A DNA stretch of 64,000 bases from Bombilactobacillus apium (GTDB lineage Bacteria > Bacillota > Bacilli > Lactobacillales > Lactobacillaceae). The number at the start of each line of letters is the position of its first letter. The stretch's first letter is position 1. Positions 16,417 through 25,728 of this stretch are shown piece by piece. A program made the position numbers and the translations under genes. A model generated the notes under the pieces. It ran no database searches and was not told where the DNA came from. It saw only the letters and a program-made list of their open reading frames with translations. The stretch lies in the NCBI RefSeq assembly GCF_013385145.1, contig NZ_JABZEC010000004.1, positions 62,001 through 126,000 of the forward strand, written 5' to 3'.

Positions 16417-18873
16417 CTATTTTTCCAAAGCTTGTAATTTTTGGTTATCATCCAATTGCGAAATTCCCATCAGATGTCTTCTTTGTAAGAGCTGCATCGC
16501 CCAGAAGAGAAGTACTAGAGAAACTAGCGTAATCCCCACTAAGATTGATAATGAAGAAACTACTGTACTGGTTCCCAGACCGGAAGTAATTGCCTGCCGG
16601 AAACTCAAAATCGAGTAGGTCATCGGTAAGAAGGGATGAATGGCATTAAAGAAGCCATTGGTGATTTCCATCGGGAAGGTCCCGCCAGAACCACCCAGTT
16701 GTAACATTAAGAGCACCATGGCGAGAAAACGTCCGGGATTGTCCAAGAGCATCGATAAGAACATAATCAAAAACATCGAGCAGAGTGAGAAAATAATCGT
16801 CGTTAGATAAAAGGTTCCTAGGTGGTCGACTTTTAAGCCGCCAACCATAATCAAAGTTGCTTCAACCAAGGCCATTCCCACCGCTACTACGGCGCCAATT
16901 GAAACTTTACTCCAGAACCACTCAGTCGCGGACCTTCCAACCATCGAAACTCGCCGAATTGGATAAGCAAAGTTGAAGACGATGGCCCCAACATATAAGG
17001 CTAAGGATAAAACATAAGGTGCTAACGCATGCCCATAATTAGGTACATAACTGTAATTAGTATGCTTTTGCTTGGTTGGTTCAGCAAACATTGAGAGGTT
17101 TTGCGGAGTGATCTTAATGCCGTTCACTGTTTGCGCCCCATCAGTTAAGGACTTGCTGAGTTGATCACTACCCTTACTCAACTTCTGACTTCCAGCCAAC
17201 AGTTGCGCCGAGTTACCATCTAAAGTCGAAGCCCCGGTTGCTAATTGATTAATCCCCGAAGTCAACTGATTGCCACCGGCACTTAGTTGATTAATGCCGT
17301 TAGTTAAGGTTGGTACTGACTGATTGAATTGTTGCAAACCACCGGTTAATTGTTGCGAACCGGCAACTAGTCCCGTCGGTACGGTAGTCCCATTTAAGGC
17401 TCCTTGAATACTTTGTAAGCCCCCAGATAATTGGGTAATCGCTTGATTAGCCCCCGGTAAAGCAACCTTTGCACCCGCGGATAATTGGGCGACCCCGGTT
17501 TGCAGTTGGGTTAACTGCGAGTTTAATTTATTAAGATCAATTTGATTTGCTTTGCTTTTAACTGCCGTCAAGGATTTTCCAACACTTTGCGTGGATTCAC
17601 CAGCAGCAATTAAATCTGCTTTCACACCTTGTAAAGTATTGCCTAAATTACCTTGAACTTGTTGCGCTTGCTGTTGAGACTCACTAACTTGGCCTGCGAT
17701 TTTGCCTACTCCGGCTTGAATTACTCCCTGAACAACAGCTTGTTGTTGCGGCGTTAATCCTTGTTCTCCTTGAAGCTTCTGGTTAATGCCCCCCATCATT
17801 TGTTGGGTAACTTGATTACTATCAAGCTGCGGTGTTTGCACACTTCCGGCGACATTTTGAAGGCTACTTAGTTTTTCACCAGCATCTTTAATTTTACTAC
17901 CGACATTTTCTAAGTCCGTTTGAACAGAACCCATTTGACTGGTAAGGCTACTAAACTGACTCAAGTTCAACTTATTCCCGTTAACTTGTTGGTTCAAAGT
18001 CTGAATTCCGGCATTCAACTGCGGTAAAGCCGCTTGCAGTTGTTTGATTTGAGCCTGTTTATCAGCCGTGTTGCTAGCATTAACTGCTCCTTGCAATTGT
18101 TGTAGGCCCTGAGTTAACTGGTTTGATCCGTTGTAAAGTTGGCCGACACCGGAAGCTAGCGGTTGAACGCTTTGTTGCAATTGACTCAAACCACCAACTA
18201 ATGGTTGGGTCTTAACTTTTAAGGTTTGGACACCCTTATTAACTTGGGAAACCCCGGCCGTATATTGCGTTAGGCCATCGTTCAAGGTGACGGTTCCTGA
18301 ATTTAACTGGGTTGCCCCATCAGCAGCTTGATTCATTCCCTTGCCCACGACCTTCAATTGACTGAACATCGCGCTAGCATAGGCATTAGTCACTGCCGCC
18401 CGAATTTTCTTCTCGAGATTAGTTACTCCCATTTCACTAATAACTTCCCCGATATAATTCAAAGAGTCATTAGTTTGGTAACGTAATTCCATTTTCTTCG
18501 GTTTGGACGATAAAACGGTAGTTGCATTTTCAGAAAAATTCTTGGGAATTGTAATAACCGTGTAGTATTTCTTATCTTTAATTCCCTGTTTCGCTGTCTC
18601 TGCCGAAACAAAACGCCAACCTAATTGTTTATTTTGTTTTAAATTGGCGACTGTCTGCTGCCCGACGTTCAAGGTTTTACCTTGATATTGGACTGGCCGG
18701 TCTTCATTAACTACCGCAATCGGTAGGTTTTGGGTACTTCCATAAGGATCCCATACTGAACGCAAGAAGAAAATTGCGTATAAAAACGGAATCAGCGTAA
18801 TAACTAACACCGATATTAAGAGCAAGCGGTTATGGCCAATGGCCTTCCATTCGTTTTTAATCATCCACTTCAA
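16417..18873 (-). CDS. YhgE/Pip domain membrane protein (phage infection protein family)
   Basis: An 818-residue protein with one N-terminal helix (about 17-37) and a long extracytoplasmic region (about 40-620). That region is rich in Gln, Leu and Ser and carries many short repeats such as INQLSAGGNQL and QLATGASTL, typical of the YhgE/Pip family. Six C-terminal helices resemble an ABC-2 permease. The lactococcal relative Pip is a phage adsorption receptor; others are linked to export or the ESX-type secretion system. It lies 9 bases after a TetR-family gene, which probably represses it. Confidence 0.92.
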   Translation of the reverse strand: MKWMIKNEWKAIGHNRLLLISVLVITLIPFLYAIFFLRSVWDPYGSTQNLPIAVVNEDRPVQYQGKTLNVGQQTVANLKQNKQLGWRFVSAETAKQGIKDKKYYTVITIPKNFSENATTVLSSKPKKMELRYQTNDSLNYIGEVISEMGVTNLEKKIRAAVTNAYASAMFSQLKVVGKGMNQAADGATQLNSGTVTLNDGLTQYTAGVSQVNKGVQTLKVKTQPLVGGLSQLQQSVQPLASGVGQLYNGSNQLTQGLQQLQGAVNASNTADKQAQIKQLQAALPQLNAGIQTLNQQVNGNKLNLSQFSSLTSQMGSVQTDLENVGSKIKDAGEKLSSLQNVAGSVQTPQLDSNQVTQQMMGGINQKLQGEQGLTPQQQAVVQGVIQAGVGKIAGQVSESQQQAQQVQGNLGNTLQGVKADLIAAGESTQSVGKSLTAVKSKANQIDLNKLNSQLTQLQTGVAQLSAGAKVALPGANQAITQLSGGLQSIQGALNGTTVPTGLVAGSQQLTGGLQQFNQSVPTLTNGINQLSAGGNQLTSGINQLATGASTLDGNSAQLLAGSQKLSKGSDQLSKSLTDGAQTVNGIKITPQNLSMFAEPTKQKHTNYSYVPNYGHALAPYVLSLALYVGAIVFNFAYPIRRVSMVGRSATEWFWSKVSIGAVVAVGMALVEATLIMVGGLKVDHLGTFYLTTIIFSLCSMFLIMFLSMLLDNPGRFLAMVLLMLQLGGSGGTFPMEITNGFFNAIHPFLPMTYSILSFRQAITSGLGTSTVVSSLSILVGITLVSLVLLFWAMQLLQRRHLMGISQLDDNQKLQALEK

Positions 18874-18882
18874 TCCCTTTCC

Positions 18883-19449
18883 TTAGTCTTCTTTAATTTC
18901 ACTAAGCTGTAACTGCAATAAACCTGCAAATTCATGATCTCTTTGTTGCTGATCTTTAGGTAAAAAGCCCATCACTTCAATAAAAGTAAAGCCTAAAACT
19001 GAACTTAAGAGAGTTTGAACGTACGATTCCGCATCCAGATGTCGCAATTTGACACTAGCAACTAATTTATGCAATAAGTCCAAAACTTTACTCATTGCCT
19101 GATAAAAATCACTTTCTTGGTCAAAATTGTGGACATGGTACAGCAATTCTACCATGCGCCCTTGGTTTTCCAAATAATCATGCGCCACTAAAGCATATTT
19201 TTGGAAAGCGGCTTTCCCGCTCAAGCCAACTAAACTTTCGACAACTAGTTGGTAGAGTTCATTCATAAAACCCGCGCCAATTTGACCGATCAAGTCATCT
19301 AGATTTTTAAAATAGTTATATAAGGACTGAGATCGAATATTCAGCTCCTTAGCTAACCGGGGAAAAGTCAAAGCTCCCATTCCTTCACGATAAATAATCG
19401 TCCGGCCAGTTTCGAGAACCTGTTCTCGATTGATCCTTTGGTTACTCAT
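18883..19449 (-). CDS. TetR/AcrR-family transcriptional regulator
   Basis: A 188-residue regulator. The helix-turn-helix lies at about 25-48 (LTFPRLAKELNIRSQSLYNYF), and the C-terminal ligand domain has a WHG-type layout (QKYALVAHDYLENQGR). It is the first gene of a two-gene operon with the YhgE/Pip protein, so it probably controls its own operon. The ligand is unknown. Confidence 0.9.
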   Translation of the reverse strand: MSNQRINREQVLETGRTIIYREGMGALTFPRLAKELNIRSQSLYNYFKNLDDLIGQIGAGFMNELYQLVVESLVGLSGKAAFQKYALVAHDYLENQGRMVELLYHVHNFDQESDFYQAMSKVLDLLHKLVASVKLRHLDAESYVQTLLSSVLGFTFIEVMGFLPKDQQQRDHEFAGLLQLQLSEIKED

Positions 19450-19549
19450 TTCTTCACTCCTTCAACTAGAAGTTTTAAATCTACAATGTGTAATTTTAAT
19501 ACGTGACTTTGAAAATTTCAAGCAGAAAATCAGATTTTTTTCAGGAAAA

Positions 19550-19584
19550 AAAGCAGTGCCCAGTTTTTCCTGGAGCACTGCTTT
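19550..19584 (-). terminator. Terminator of the catalase gene
   Basis: AAAGCAGTGC (19550-19559) and GCACTGCTTT (19575-19584) pair perfectly; the minus-strand product ends in a T run. It lies 14 bases after the catalase stop. Confidence 0.88.
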
Positions 19585-19597
19585 ATTTTTCAAAAAA

Positions 19598-21043
19598 TTA
19601 TTTTTTAACTTGGCTCAGATCTAGCCCCAAAGCTTGCGCAACCCGAGTCCCATAATCAGAATCAGCTTGATAAAACTGACGTGTTGCCAGCAACTTAATT
19701 TCGGCATCAGAAACCGAGCCTAGACTTCCCACTATGGCCTCAATCAGCCGATCTTGTTCATCTTTCGACATTAGTCGATACAAGCGCCCGGCAGCGGAGT
19801 AATAGTCAGGATCATAGGGTTCATAATTTCCCTCTCGGCCGGTCAGAGGATTTCCGTGAATCTGACTGCTGGGGTCAGCCTGCGGTCCATCATGACCACT
19901 AGGAGCATAATTAACCGCTTTTCCTTGACCTTGGGCCATCACGCCGTCGCGCTCATAGTTATGGACCTCATTGAGGGGCCGATTGACTGCTAATTGATCA
20001 TAGTTGGCACCTAGACGATAACGAGCTGCGTCATGGTAAGCAAACAAACGTCCTTGTAAAACTTTATCCGGCGAAGGTTCAATTCCCGAGACTAAGTTAG
20101 CCGGGGAAAAGGCTGCTTCTTCAATATCTGTAAAGTAATTCGTGGGATTTTGATTTAAAGTAAATTCTCCGACTTCGACTAAAGGATAGTCGTGATGGGA
20201 GACGACTTTGGTAACATCAAAAAGATCATACTTATAATCCCAACCTTCTTCATAAGGAATAATCTGAACATAAACTTTCCAACTTGGGTAGTCACCTTGG
20301 GCGATTGCATCATACAAGTCATGCAATAAATAATCCGGATCTTCGCTGGCTAATTTAGTCGCGATCTTCGCACTCATATTTTGAACACCTTGATTACTCA
20401 AGAAGTGATACTTAATCCAATACTGCTCACCTTGAGCATTAACCCACTTGAAAGTATGGCTGCCATAGCCATTCATCGTCCGATAACTGGCGGGATTTCC
20501 CCGATCCCCCATCAAATAAGTTACTTGATGTAAGGCTTCGGGATAATGGGCCCAAAAGTCCCACTGCATCTCATCACTCCGTAAGTGAGTTTGCGGATCT
20601 CTTTTTTGCGAATGAATAAAATCAGGAAACTTCAAAGGGTCATTGATGAAAAAGACCGGCGTGTTGTTTCCGACAATATCATAATTTCCAGCTTGCGTGT
20701 AAAAACGAAGCGCAAAGCCCCGAACATCTCGAATGGTATCTGGGTAGCCTGATTCTCCCGCCACTTGAGAAAAACGTGCCAAAACTGGCGTCATTTTATT
20801 TTGGCCACAAAATAAATCCGCCGTTGTGTAATCACTCATATCATAGGTCAAGGTAAAGATTCCTTTGGCGCCGGCTCCTTTAGCATGTACCACTCGTTCC
20901 GGAATTCTTTCCCGGTTAAAATGGGCCAGCTTCTCTAATAGCTGGTAATCTTGCATTAGAACTGGTCCTCGGACACCGGCAGTTTGAGAATGGTCGTTGT
21001 TTCCCCAAGCTTGTCCAGAACTAGTCGTCAACTTATCTGTCAT
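19598..21043 (-). CDS. kat: Haem catalase (monofunctional, small-subunit type)
   Basis: A 481-residue cytoplasmic enzyme that dismutates hydrogen peroxide. The distal His is in ERVVHAKGAGAKG, the distal Asn in VGNNTPVFFI, and the haem-ligand Tyr in RLFAYHDAARYRLG, all expected for the NADPH-binding small-subunit clade. The ATG at 21043 follows GGGAGGAA and is preferred over the one at 21067. Most lactobacilli lack haem synthesis, and no haem gene is seen here, so activity probably needs external haem. No PerR box was recognised upstream. Confidence 0.96.
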   Translation of the reverse strand: MTDKLTTSSGQAWGNNDHSQTAGVRGPVLMQDYQLLEKLAHFNRERIPERVVHAKGAGAKGIFTLTYDMSDYTTADLFCGQNKMTPVLARFSQVAGESGYPDTIRDVRGFALRFYTQAGNYDIVGNNTPVFFINDPLKFPDFIHSQKRDPQTHLRSDEMQWDFWAHYPEALHQVTYLMGDRGNPASYRTMNGYGSHTFKWVNAQGEQYWIKYHFLSNQGVQNMSAKIATKLASEDPDYLLHDLYDAIAQGDYPSWKVYVQIIPYEEGWDYKYDLFDVTKVVSHHDYPLVEVGEFTLNQNPTNYFTDIEEAAFSPANLVSGIEPSPDKVLQGRLFAYHDAARYRLGANYDQLAVNRPLNEVHNYERDGVMAQGQGKAVNYAPSGHDGPQADPSSQIHGNPLTGREGNYEPYDPDYYSAAGRLYRLMSKDEQDRLIEAIVGSLGSVSDAEIKLLATRQFYQADSDYGTRVAQALGLDLSQVKK

Positions 21044-21124
21044 CGATGGTTCCTCCCTTGCGAACAATATCTCGTTCTTTATTCACCATAAAACGATTTT
21101 CACACGGAAGCAAACATTCTGACT

Positions 21125-22297
21125 TTAAGCAAATAGGTGGAGTTTGCCAATCCGTTCGCAAGCTTCACTAAAGCGCGGTTCATCAATCAAGAGGCCAATG
21201 CGGACATAACCTTCTCCGCCAGCGCCAAAGCCACTGCCTGGAGCCACGGCAACTCCAGCTTCTTTTAACAATAAATCGGAAAATTCTGCACTACTATAAC
21301 CTTCAGGAACTGGCATCCAAGCATAGAAAGATCCACCACTCGGATAAGGCTCCCAGCCAATCTGACGCGCCGCTTTTTCAAAGTCTGCCCGGCGTTGTTG
21401 GTACAACTGTGCCAACTTTTGAACAGTCTTTTGATCACTTTCTAAGGCCGCCACTCCGGCTTCTTGAATTGCGGGAAAAACACTGACAAATAAGTGATCT
21501 TGAATTAAATTCAACGCCTCAATCATTTCCGGATTTCCGACCGCAAAACCCAAACGCCAACCAGCCATGTTATAGGTCTTGGACAAAGTATACATTTCAA
21601 TTCCGACTTCTTTAGCTCCTGGAGTTTGCAGAAAGCTGCGCGGCTTAGTCCCGGTTGCGCCCAAAGCTCCGTAAGCAAAGTCATGTACAATTCCAATTTG
21701 ATTTTCCCGGGCAAAGTCGACTGTTTGCCGAAAGAATTCTGCGGTCGCCACTGCTCCCGTGGGATTATTAGGGTAATTTAAGTAGAGATACTTGGCGGCG
21801 GCCGCTACTTGGGGATCTAATTCTTGATAATCTAGCAAATAATTATTCTCCCGGCGTAAACGGAAAAGCTCCAAATGAACTTGGGCCAAAGCAACTCCCG
21901 ACAGATAATCAGGATAACCGGGATCAGGCAACAATAAAGTCTCCCCGGGATTCATCAAGGCTAAAGGCAACTCAACCAAGCCAATTTTGGATCCCCCCAG
22001 AACGGCGATTTCGGTCTCGGGATCCAGTTGCACACCATACTCGTGTTGATAAAAATCAGCAGCAGCTTCTTTAAAGCTTGGCATGCCTCGGAAGAGAGAA
22101 TACTTATGGTTTTCCGCTTTAGCCGTTGCTTTTTGCATGGCCTGAACAATAAAAGCGGGCGTTGGTTGATCGGGGTTCCCCTGACCTAAATTAATAACGT
22201 CAACTCCCGCCGCAATTTGGGCATTAACATTGTTAACTAAAGTAGCGAAAAACTGCGTGGGCAAGCCCTGTAAGACTTTCGATTCCGGAAACTTCAT
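21125..22297 (-). CDS. PLP-dependent class I/II aminotransferase, MtnE/YkrV-like
   Basis: A 390-residue fold-type I aminotransferase. Visible marks are INLGQGNPDQPTP near the N-terminus, the cofactor-contact NYPNNPTGAVA, a D-Y pair (HDFAYGALG), the Schiff-base lysine in SKTYNMAGWRLG, and Arg in YVRIGLLIDEPR. The N-terminus (LPTQFFATLVNNVNA) resembles B. subtilis MtnE (YkrV), which transaminates the methionine-salvage keto acid, but related enzymes act on other amino acids. No methionine-salvage neighbours are present, so the substrate is uncertain. Confidence 0.85.
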   Translation of the reverse strand: MKFPESKVLQGLPTQFFATLVNNVNAQIAAGVDVINLGQGNPDQPTPAFIVQAMQKATAKAENHKYSLFRGMPSFKEAAADFYQHEYGVQLDPETEIAVLGGSKIGLVELPLALMNPGETLLLPDPGYPDYLSGVALAQVHLELFRLRRENNYLLDYQELDPQVAAAAKYLYLNYPNNPTGAVATAEFFRQTVDFARENQIGIVHDFAYGALGATGTKPRSFLQTPGAKEVGIEMYTLSKTYNMAGWRLGFAVGNPEMIEALNLIQDHLFVSVFPAIQEAGVAALESDQKTVQKLAQLYQQRRADFEKAARQIGWEPYPSGGSFYAWMPVPEGYSSAEFSDLLLKEAGVAVAPGSGFGAGGEGYVRIGLLIDEPRFSEACERIGKLHLFA

Positions 22298-22415
22298 TTG
22301 CTAATCCCCCTGTTAGATTTCAAATCAAATCCATATTTTTAATTTAAATTAATTAATTCAAATTTTAATTCATAAAAATATAATGTCAAGGCTGAATAAC
22401 AGCTTTTCGGCCACA

Positions 22416-22448
22416 AAAAAAGACTTCTTTTCTAGAAAAAAGAAATCT
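22416..22448 (-). terminator. Terminator after the RbsU-like transporter gene
   Basis: AAGACTTCTTTT and AAAAAGAAATCTT pair with one mismatch around CTAG; on the minus strand a run of T residues follows. It is 16 bases downstream of the gene. Confidence 0.7.
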
Positions 22449-22463
22449 TCGAATTATTTGAAC

Positions 22464-23348
22464 TTAGATTAAAACTGTAATGGCGGCGGCGACTAAAATC
22501 AAAGCTAAACCAATGAGGGTGACCGTCATTTCTTTGCCCGTCTTCTTTTGATTGAGGAACCAAATTCCTGTCAAGGTACCCAAGATCACCGAAGTTTGTG
22601 ACAAAATAAAGCCGGTGGCTAAGCCATTGACATTTGGCTGGGCAGAAATTAAGTAGGTCAAGGCTGCAAAAGCAAAGAAAAGGCCGGAAAAAATGTGTTG
22701 GTAGGAAACAGTTTCCAAGATCGCAAATTTTTCCCCTTTGCCGGCAAGGACGATTGCGTAAATTAAAGCTACTAAGAACATCCCCATTGCTTGTGGTAAA
22801 AAGGCCTCCATTCCCGTAATATTGGTGGCTTGCGGAGCAGCGGAATAAGCCCAGTAGCCAATTTCTCCAATCGCCAGTAAAATTATCGCTTGCTGTAATA
22901 ATTTTTGATCACTGGCGCTTTTCTTTTCACTCCAAACCGTCATCGAAGCTCCGATAATAATCAAGATGAGCGCTACAGCTCCTAATACTTTGGCCATTAC
23001 TCCGGGCCAATTTCCTAAGGCTAAAACTCCCCACAGGGAAGCGCCTAACAATTGAAAAGCAGTGGTGATCGGCATGACCCGCGAAGAACCAACTAAAGTA
23101 AAACTTTTAAAGGTAAAGATTTGGGCACAACCCCAACCAACACCCGATAAAATCGCAAAAATTAAATTTTTACCAGTGGGAAAACTGACCTGATTGACTA
23201 TTAGAACTACCCCCGCAAAGAGAAGAGTTCCAAAAGTGGATCCCAAGATTTGATTGACAGGACGGCCGCCAATTTTCGACGCAATCGTTGGATACAGGCC
23301 CCAGCCTAACAGGGGTCCTAAGCCAACTAGTAAAGCAAACATACTCAT
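22464..23348 (-). CDS. rbsU: RbsU-like ribose/sugar uptake protein (GRP family)
   Basis: A 294-residue membrane protein with ten predicted helices in the drug/metabolite transporter fold and GRP-type motifs (GWGLYPTIASKIGGRP, GVGWGCAQIF, SSRVMPITTAFQLLG). Lactobacilli use such a carrier (RbsU) with RbsK for ribose. Here rbsK lies 230 bases upstream on the same strand, but a terminator-like pair and a promoter separate them. RbsD is absent. Ribose is the likely substrate; another sugar is possible. Confidence 0.82.
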   Translation of the reverse strand: MSMFALLVGLGPLLGWGLYPTIASKIGGRPVNQILGSTFGTLLFAGVVLIVNQVSFPTGKNLIFAILSGVGWGCAQIFTFKSFTLVGSSRVMPITTAFQLLGASLWGVLALGNWPGVMAKVLGAVALILIIIGASMTVWSEKKSASDQKLLQQAIILLAIGEIGYWAYSAAPQATNITGMEAFLPQAMGMFLVALIYAIVLAGKGEKFAILETVSYQHIFSGLFFAFAALTYLISAQPNVNGLATGFILSQTSVILGTLTGIWFLNQKKTGKEMTVTLIGLALILVAAAITVLI

Positions 23349-23410
23349 CTAGCATTTCTCCTCTAACTAATTTTCTGAAAAAAGCGTTTTACTTTCAGAC
23401 GTATCTTACC

Positions 23411-23439
23411 ATTATATTAGAAAAGTTATCACAATGACA
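23411..23439 (-). promoter_or_regulatory. Probable promoter of the RbsU-like gene
   Basis: On the minus strand TGTCAT (23434-23439) and TATAAT (23411-23416) are 17 bases apart. A weak catabolite-response-like sequence (AAAAAGCGTTTTAC, about 23383-23396) lies between it and the gene. Confidence 0.5.
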
Positions 23440-23500
23440 CTTTAATTTCTGGACTCGGCAAATTAGGAAGCTAGTGCCCAGCGACAACAACTAAAAAGTA

Positions 23501-23578
23501 AGCCACATGAGAGTAGTTGAATCTCATTTGGCTCACGAGGGTAGGATCAGGGGATTCCTTTTCGAAACAGGAAGCCCC
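23501..23578 (-). terminator. Two hairpins after rbsK, the second a terminator
   Basis: The first hairpin on the minus strand pairs GGGG.TTCC (in 23567-23578) with GGAA.CCCC (23550-23557). The second pairs AGCCACATGAGA (23501-23512) with TCTCATTTGGCT (23522-23533), one mismatch, and is followed by TTTTT. Confidence 0.7.
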
Positions 23579-24493
23579 CTATTTCTTTTCCAGTTCTGTC
23601 CGATAAGGGATCGAGCTTTGCGCGCCTGGACGTTGAACCGTCAAAGCTGAAGCCTGATTGCCAAATTTAATGGCCGCAACCATCTTGGTCAACTGCGGGT
23701 CGAGAAAACTAGCTAGAGCACCAATAAAAGTGTCCCCAGCAGCAGTGGTGTCCACGGCTTCAACTCGATAAGCGGGAATTAGCTGACTGGCTTGACCTGA
23801 TGCAGACCAAAAAGCACCTCGACTCCCAAGCGTAATAATCACCTGCTCGATGCCTTTGGCCTGCAACTTTTGGGCAGCTTGCTCCGCACTTTCTTGATCC
23901 ACAACTGCGACGCCCGTCAAAATCTGTGCTTCGGTTTCATTAGGAATAATCAAATCAGTCAACTCTAACAGTTTCGGGGACAGATCAGCTTGGGCGGGTG
24001 CAGGATTTAAAATCGTTACCGCCCCATGCTCATGAGCTAACTCAAAAGCAGCCTGAGTGCATTCCAGGGGGCTCTCAAATTGGGCGATAACGAAGTCACT
24101 GTCGGCAATTAATTGGGCTTGGCTTCTGACTTGCTCTGGAGTAAATTCTTGATTGGCGCCGCCGTGAATCATAATCTGATTTTCACCGGCATCATCAACA
24201 ACCACGTAAGCTTGCCCAGTTGCCACTTGGGGCAAAACTTGAATTCCTTTAGTTTGAAGTCCTTCTTTTTTTAGCTGGGCTAAGATATCCTGGCCCGCAG
24301 CGTCATCACCAACGGCGCCAATAAAATTGGTTTGCGCGCCCAAACGCTGGGCAGCAACCGCTTGATTGGCTCCTTTGCCTCCATGAGCCGTAAAAAGTTC
24401 CTTAGTATGAATTGTTTCACCAGCCCGGGGCATCTTTTGAACCCGAATCGTCCGATCTAAATTAATACTTCCAACTACCGTTACCGTATTCAT
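23579..24493 (-). CDS. rbsK: Ribokinase
   Basis: A 304-residue PfkB-family kinase that phosphorylates D-ribose to ribose 5-phosphate. It shows GSINLD near the N-terminus, the first PfkB signature GGKGANQAVAAQRLG (about 38-52), and the second signature with the catalytic Asp in DTTAAGDTFIGAL (about 251-263). It pairs with the RbsU-like carrier downstream on the same strand. Confidence 0.95.
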   Translation of the reverse strand: MNTVTVVGSINLDRTIRVQKMPRAGETIHTKELFTAHGGKGANQAVAAQRLGAQTNFIGAVGDDAAGQDILAQLKKEGLQTKGIQVLPQVATGQAYVVVDDAGENQIMIHGGANQEFTPEQVRSQAQLIADSDFVIAQFESPLECTQAAFELAHEHGAVTILNPAPAQADLSPKLLELTDLIIPNETEAQILTGVAVVDQESAEQAAQKLQAKGIEQVIITLGSRGAFWSASGQASQLIPAYRVEAVDTTAAGDTFIGALASFLDPQLTKMVAAIKFGNQASALTVQRPGAQSSIPYRTELEKK

Positions 24494-24601
24494 AACTGCT
24501 CCTCCTCGTATAAGTAGAAATCATTTCAAGTTGTAGCTACGTTTTGAGCTACTCATGAATTTCTTCTTCTTAATTATACCCATTTCCAGAGATTCTTTTG
24601 G

Positions 24602-24642
24602 CAAAAAAAATCCTCCCAACTCCAATCGGAGTCAGCAGGATT
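24602..24642 (-). terminator. Terminator of the DUF1659/DUF2922 operon
   Basis: AATCCT (24609-24614) and AGGATT (24637-24642) enclose an inner AACTCC/GGAGT stem. On the minus strand eight T residues follow. Confidence 0.8.
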
Positions 24643-24653
24643 TGCAAATCAAC

Positions 24654-24872
24654 TTAGGCCGTGAAAACAGTGGTCTCGACAGTTTCTACATATTTAGCAC
24701 TTTGTGGTTTAAAGTACAACTGTTCACCATTATCGAGACACAAGTGAGCTTGGGCAATAATTTCCATTTCTTCTTTTACCTTTTCGGCAGTTAAAAGCGG
24801 ATCAGGAGTAGCACAAGTCAAAGTATGTTTCTTGGAACTATCACTGGTAAAGACTAATTTTAAAACTTTCAT
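24654..24872 (-). CDS. DUF2922 family small protein
   Basis: A 72-residue cytoplasmic protein with the DUF2922 pattern: KVLKLVFTSDSSKKHTLTC at the start and a closing VETVETTVFTA. DUF2922 and DUF1659 genes are regularly adjacent in Firmicutes, as here (16 bases apart). The function of the pair is unknown. Confidence 0.85.
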   Translation of the reverse strand: MKVLKLVFTSDSSKKHTLTCATPDPLLTAEKVKEEMEIIAQAHLCLDNGEQLYFKPQSAKYVETVETTVFTA

Positions 24873-24888
24873 TTTATCATCCTTTCTC

Positions 24889-25110
24889 TTAGACGGGAGT
24901 AATCATTGAATGCACCGTTAATTGGGCGCCAACTAATTGAGAATTAGTGCTTAAAGCAGCTAAGGCTTGCCCGACAGCCAAGACTTGCGCATCATTGGGG
25001 CTCGCAACCACTTTACTAATCTTTTGTTGCACTGTAGTTTCTGATCCTGGTTGAGTGAATTGATAATTAAGGCTGGTATCTTGCCAAGCCCGTTGAGCAG
25101 TTGTCGTCAT
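24889..25110 (-). CDS. DUF1659 family small protein
   Basis: A 73-residue protein whose layout (W-x-D-T-S-L-N-Y-Q-F near the start, SPNDAQVLAVGQALAAL in the centre) fits DUF1659. It is the first gene of a two-gene operon with DUF2922. No membrane segment or catalytic motif is seen. Confidence 0.82.
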   Translation of the reverse strand: MTTTAQRAWQDTSLNYQFTQPGSETTVQQKISKVVASPNDAQVLAVGQALAALSTNSQLVGAQLTVHSMITPV

Positions 25111-25669
25111 AAAAATGACTCCTTTCCAAAATTAGTGTAGGTCTCATTCCTAGCTAGGTTTTCTTGCCTACACCCTTAGTAACGTTGCTCTTTTGTAAAA
25201 CGGAACTTATGTAAATTATTTTTTCTCAAAACTCTACCTAGTTTAAGCCGTTGGCTGGCAAACTAACCTTAAATTTTCTAGAACTTTAGTATTTCCCGGA
25301 AAATATTTTCTACATTTATCTAATTTAGGAATCCCATTTAGTAAGGAAAAACAATTAAAAGCATCCAGCTTATGTCAGATGATTTTCTAAGTAAAATTAG
25401 CATTAATTAATTAAAAAACGGCGGAATTTCAGGGTTATTTTAAAACAATATCCTTGTTGGCTCTTCATTTCTATTTAAAATAATCGTTTTCATTGATTAA
25501 TTAATCAGATCATATTCTCCGTCAGTTACAAATTCAATTAGTTGTGCAACTTATCAATTAAACAAGGAGTAAATCTTTATTCTCTTTTAAATTAAACCAT
25601 AAATAGATTTATCTATTACAATGAGCTTTAGATAGTTAAAAATTTGTATTTTTTAATCAGTATTTCGAG
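25111..25669. other. AT-rich gap with one hairpin, no gene seen
   Basis: About 560 bases upstream of the DUF1659 operon. GTGTAGG (25134-25140) and CCTACAC (25166-25172) form a hairpin close to the DUF1659 start and may be part of its 5' region. The rest is very AT-rich, with no ORF that has a ribosome binding site. Confidence 0.4.
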
Positions 25670-25672
25670 CCA

Positions 25673-25704
25673 GCAAAAAAAGCCCTTTCTAATTATTAGA
25701 AAGG
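25673..25704 (-). terminator. Terminator of the LytTR/LiaF-like operon
   Basis: CCTTTCTAAT (25684-25693) and ATTAGAAAGG (25695-25704) pair, and on the minus strand GCTTTTTTTGC follows. Confidence 0.85.
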
Positions 25705-25728
25705 ACCATCGATATTTCCTGGGAAATT

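Noticed and set aside
17100-18400. CRISPR-like or tandem DNA repeats inside the YhgE/Pip gene
   Set aside because: The similarity is at the protein level (short Gln/Leu/Ser motifs); there are no regular identical repeats with spacers.
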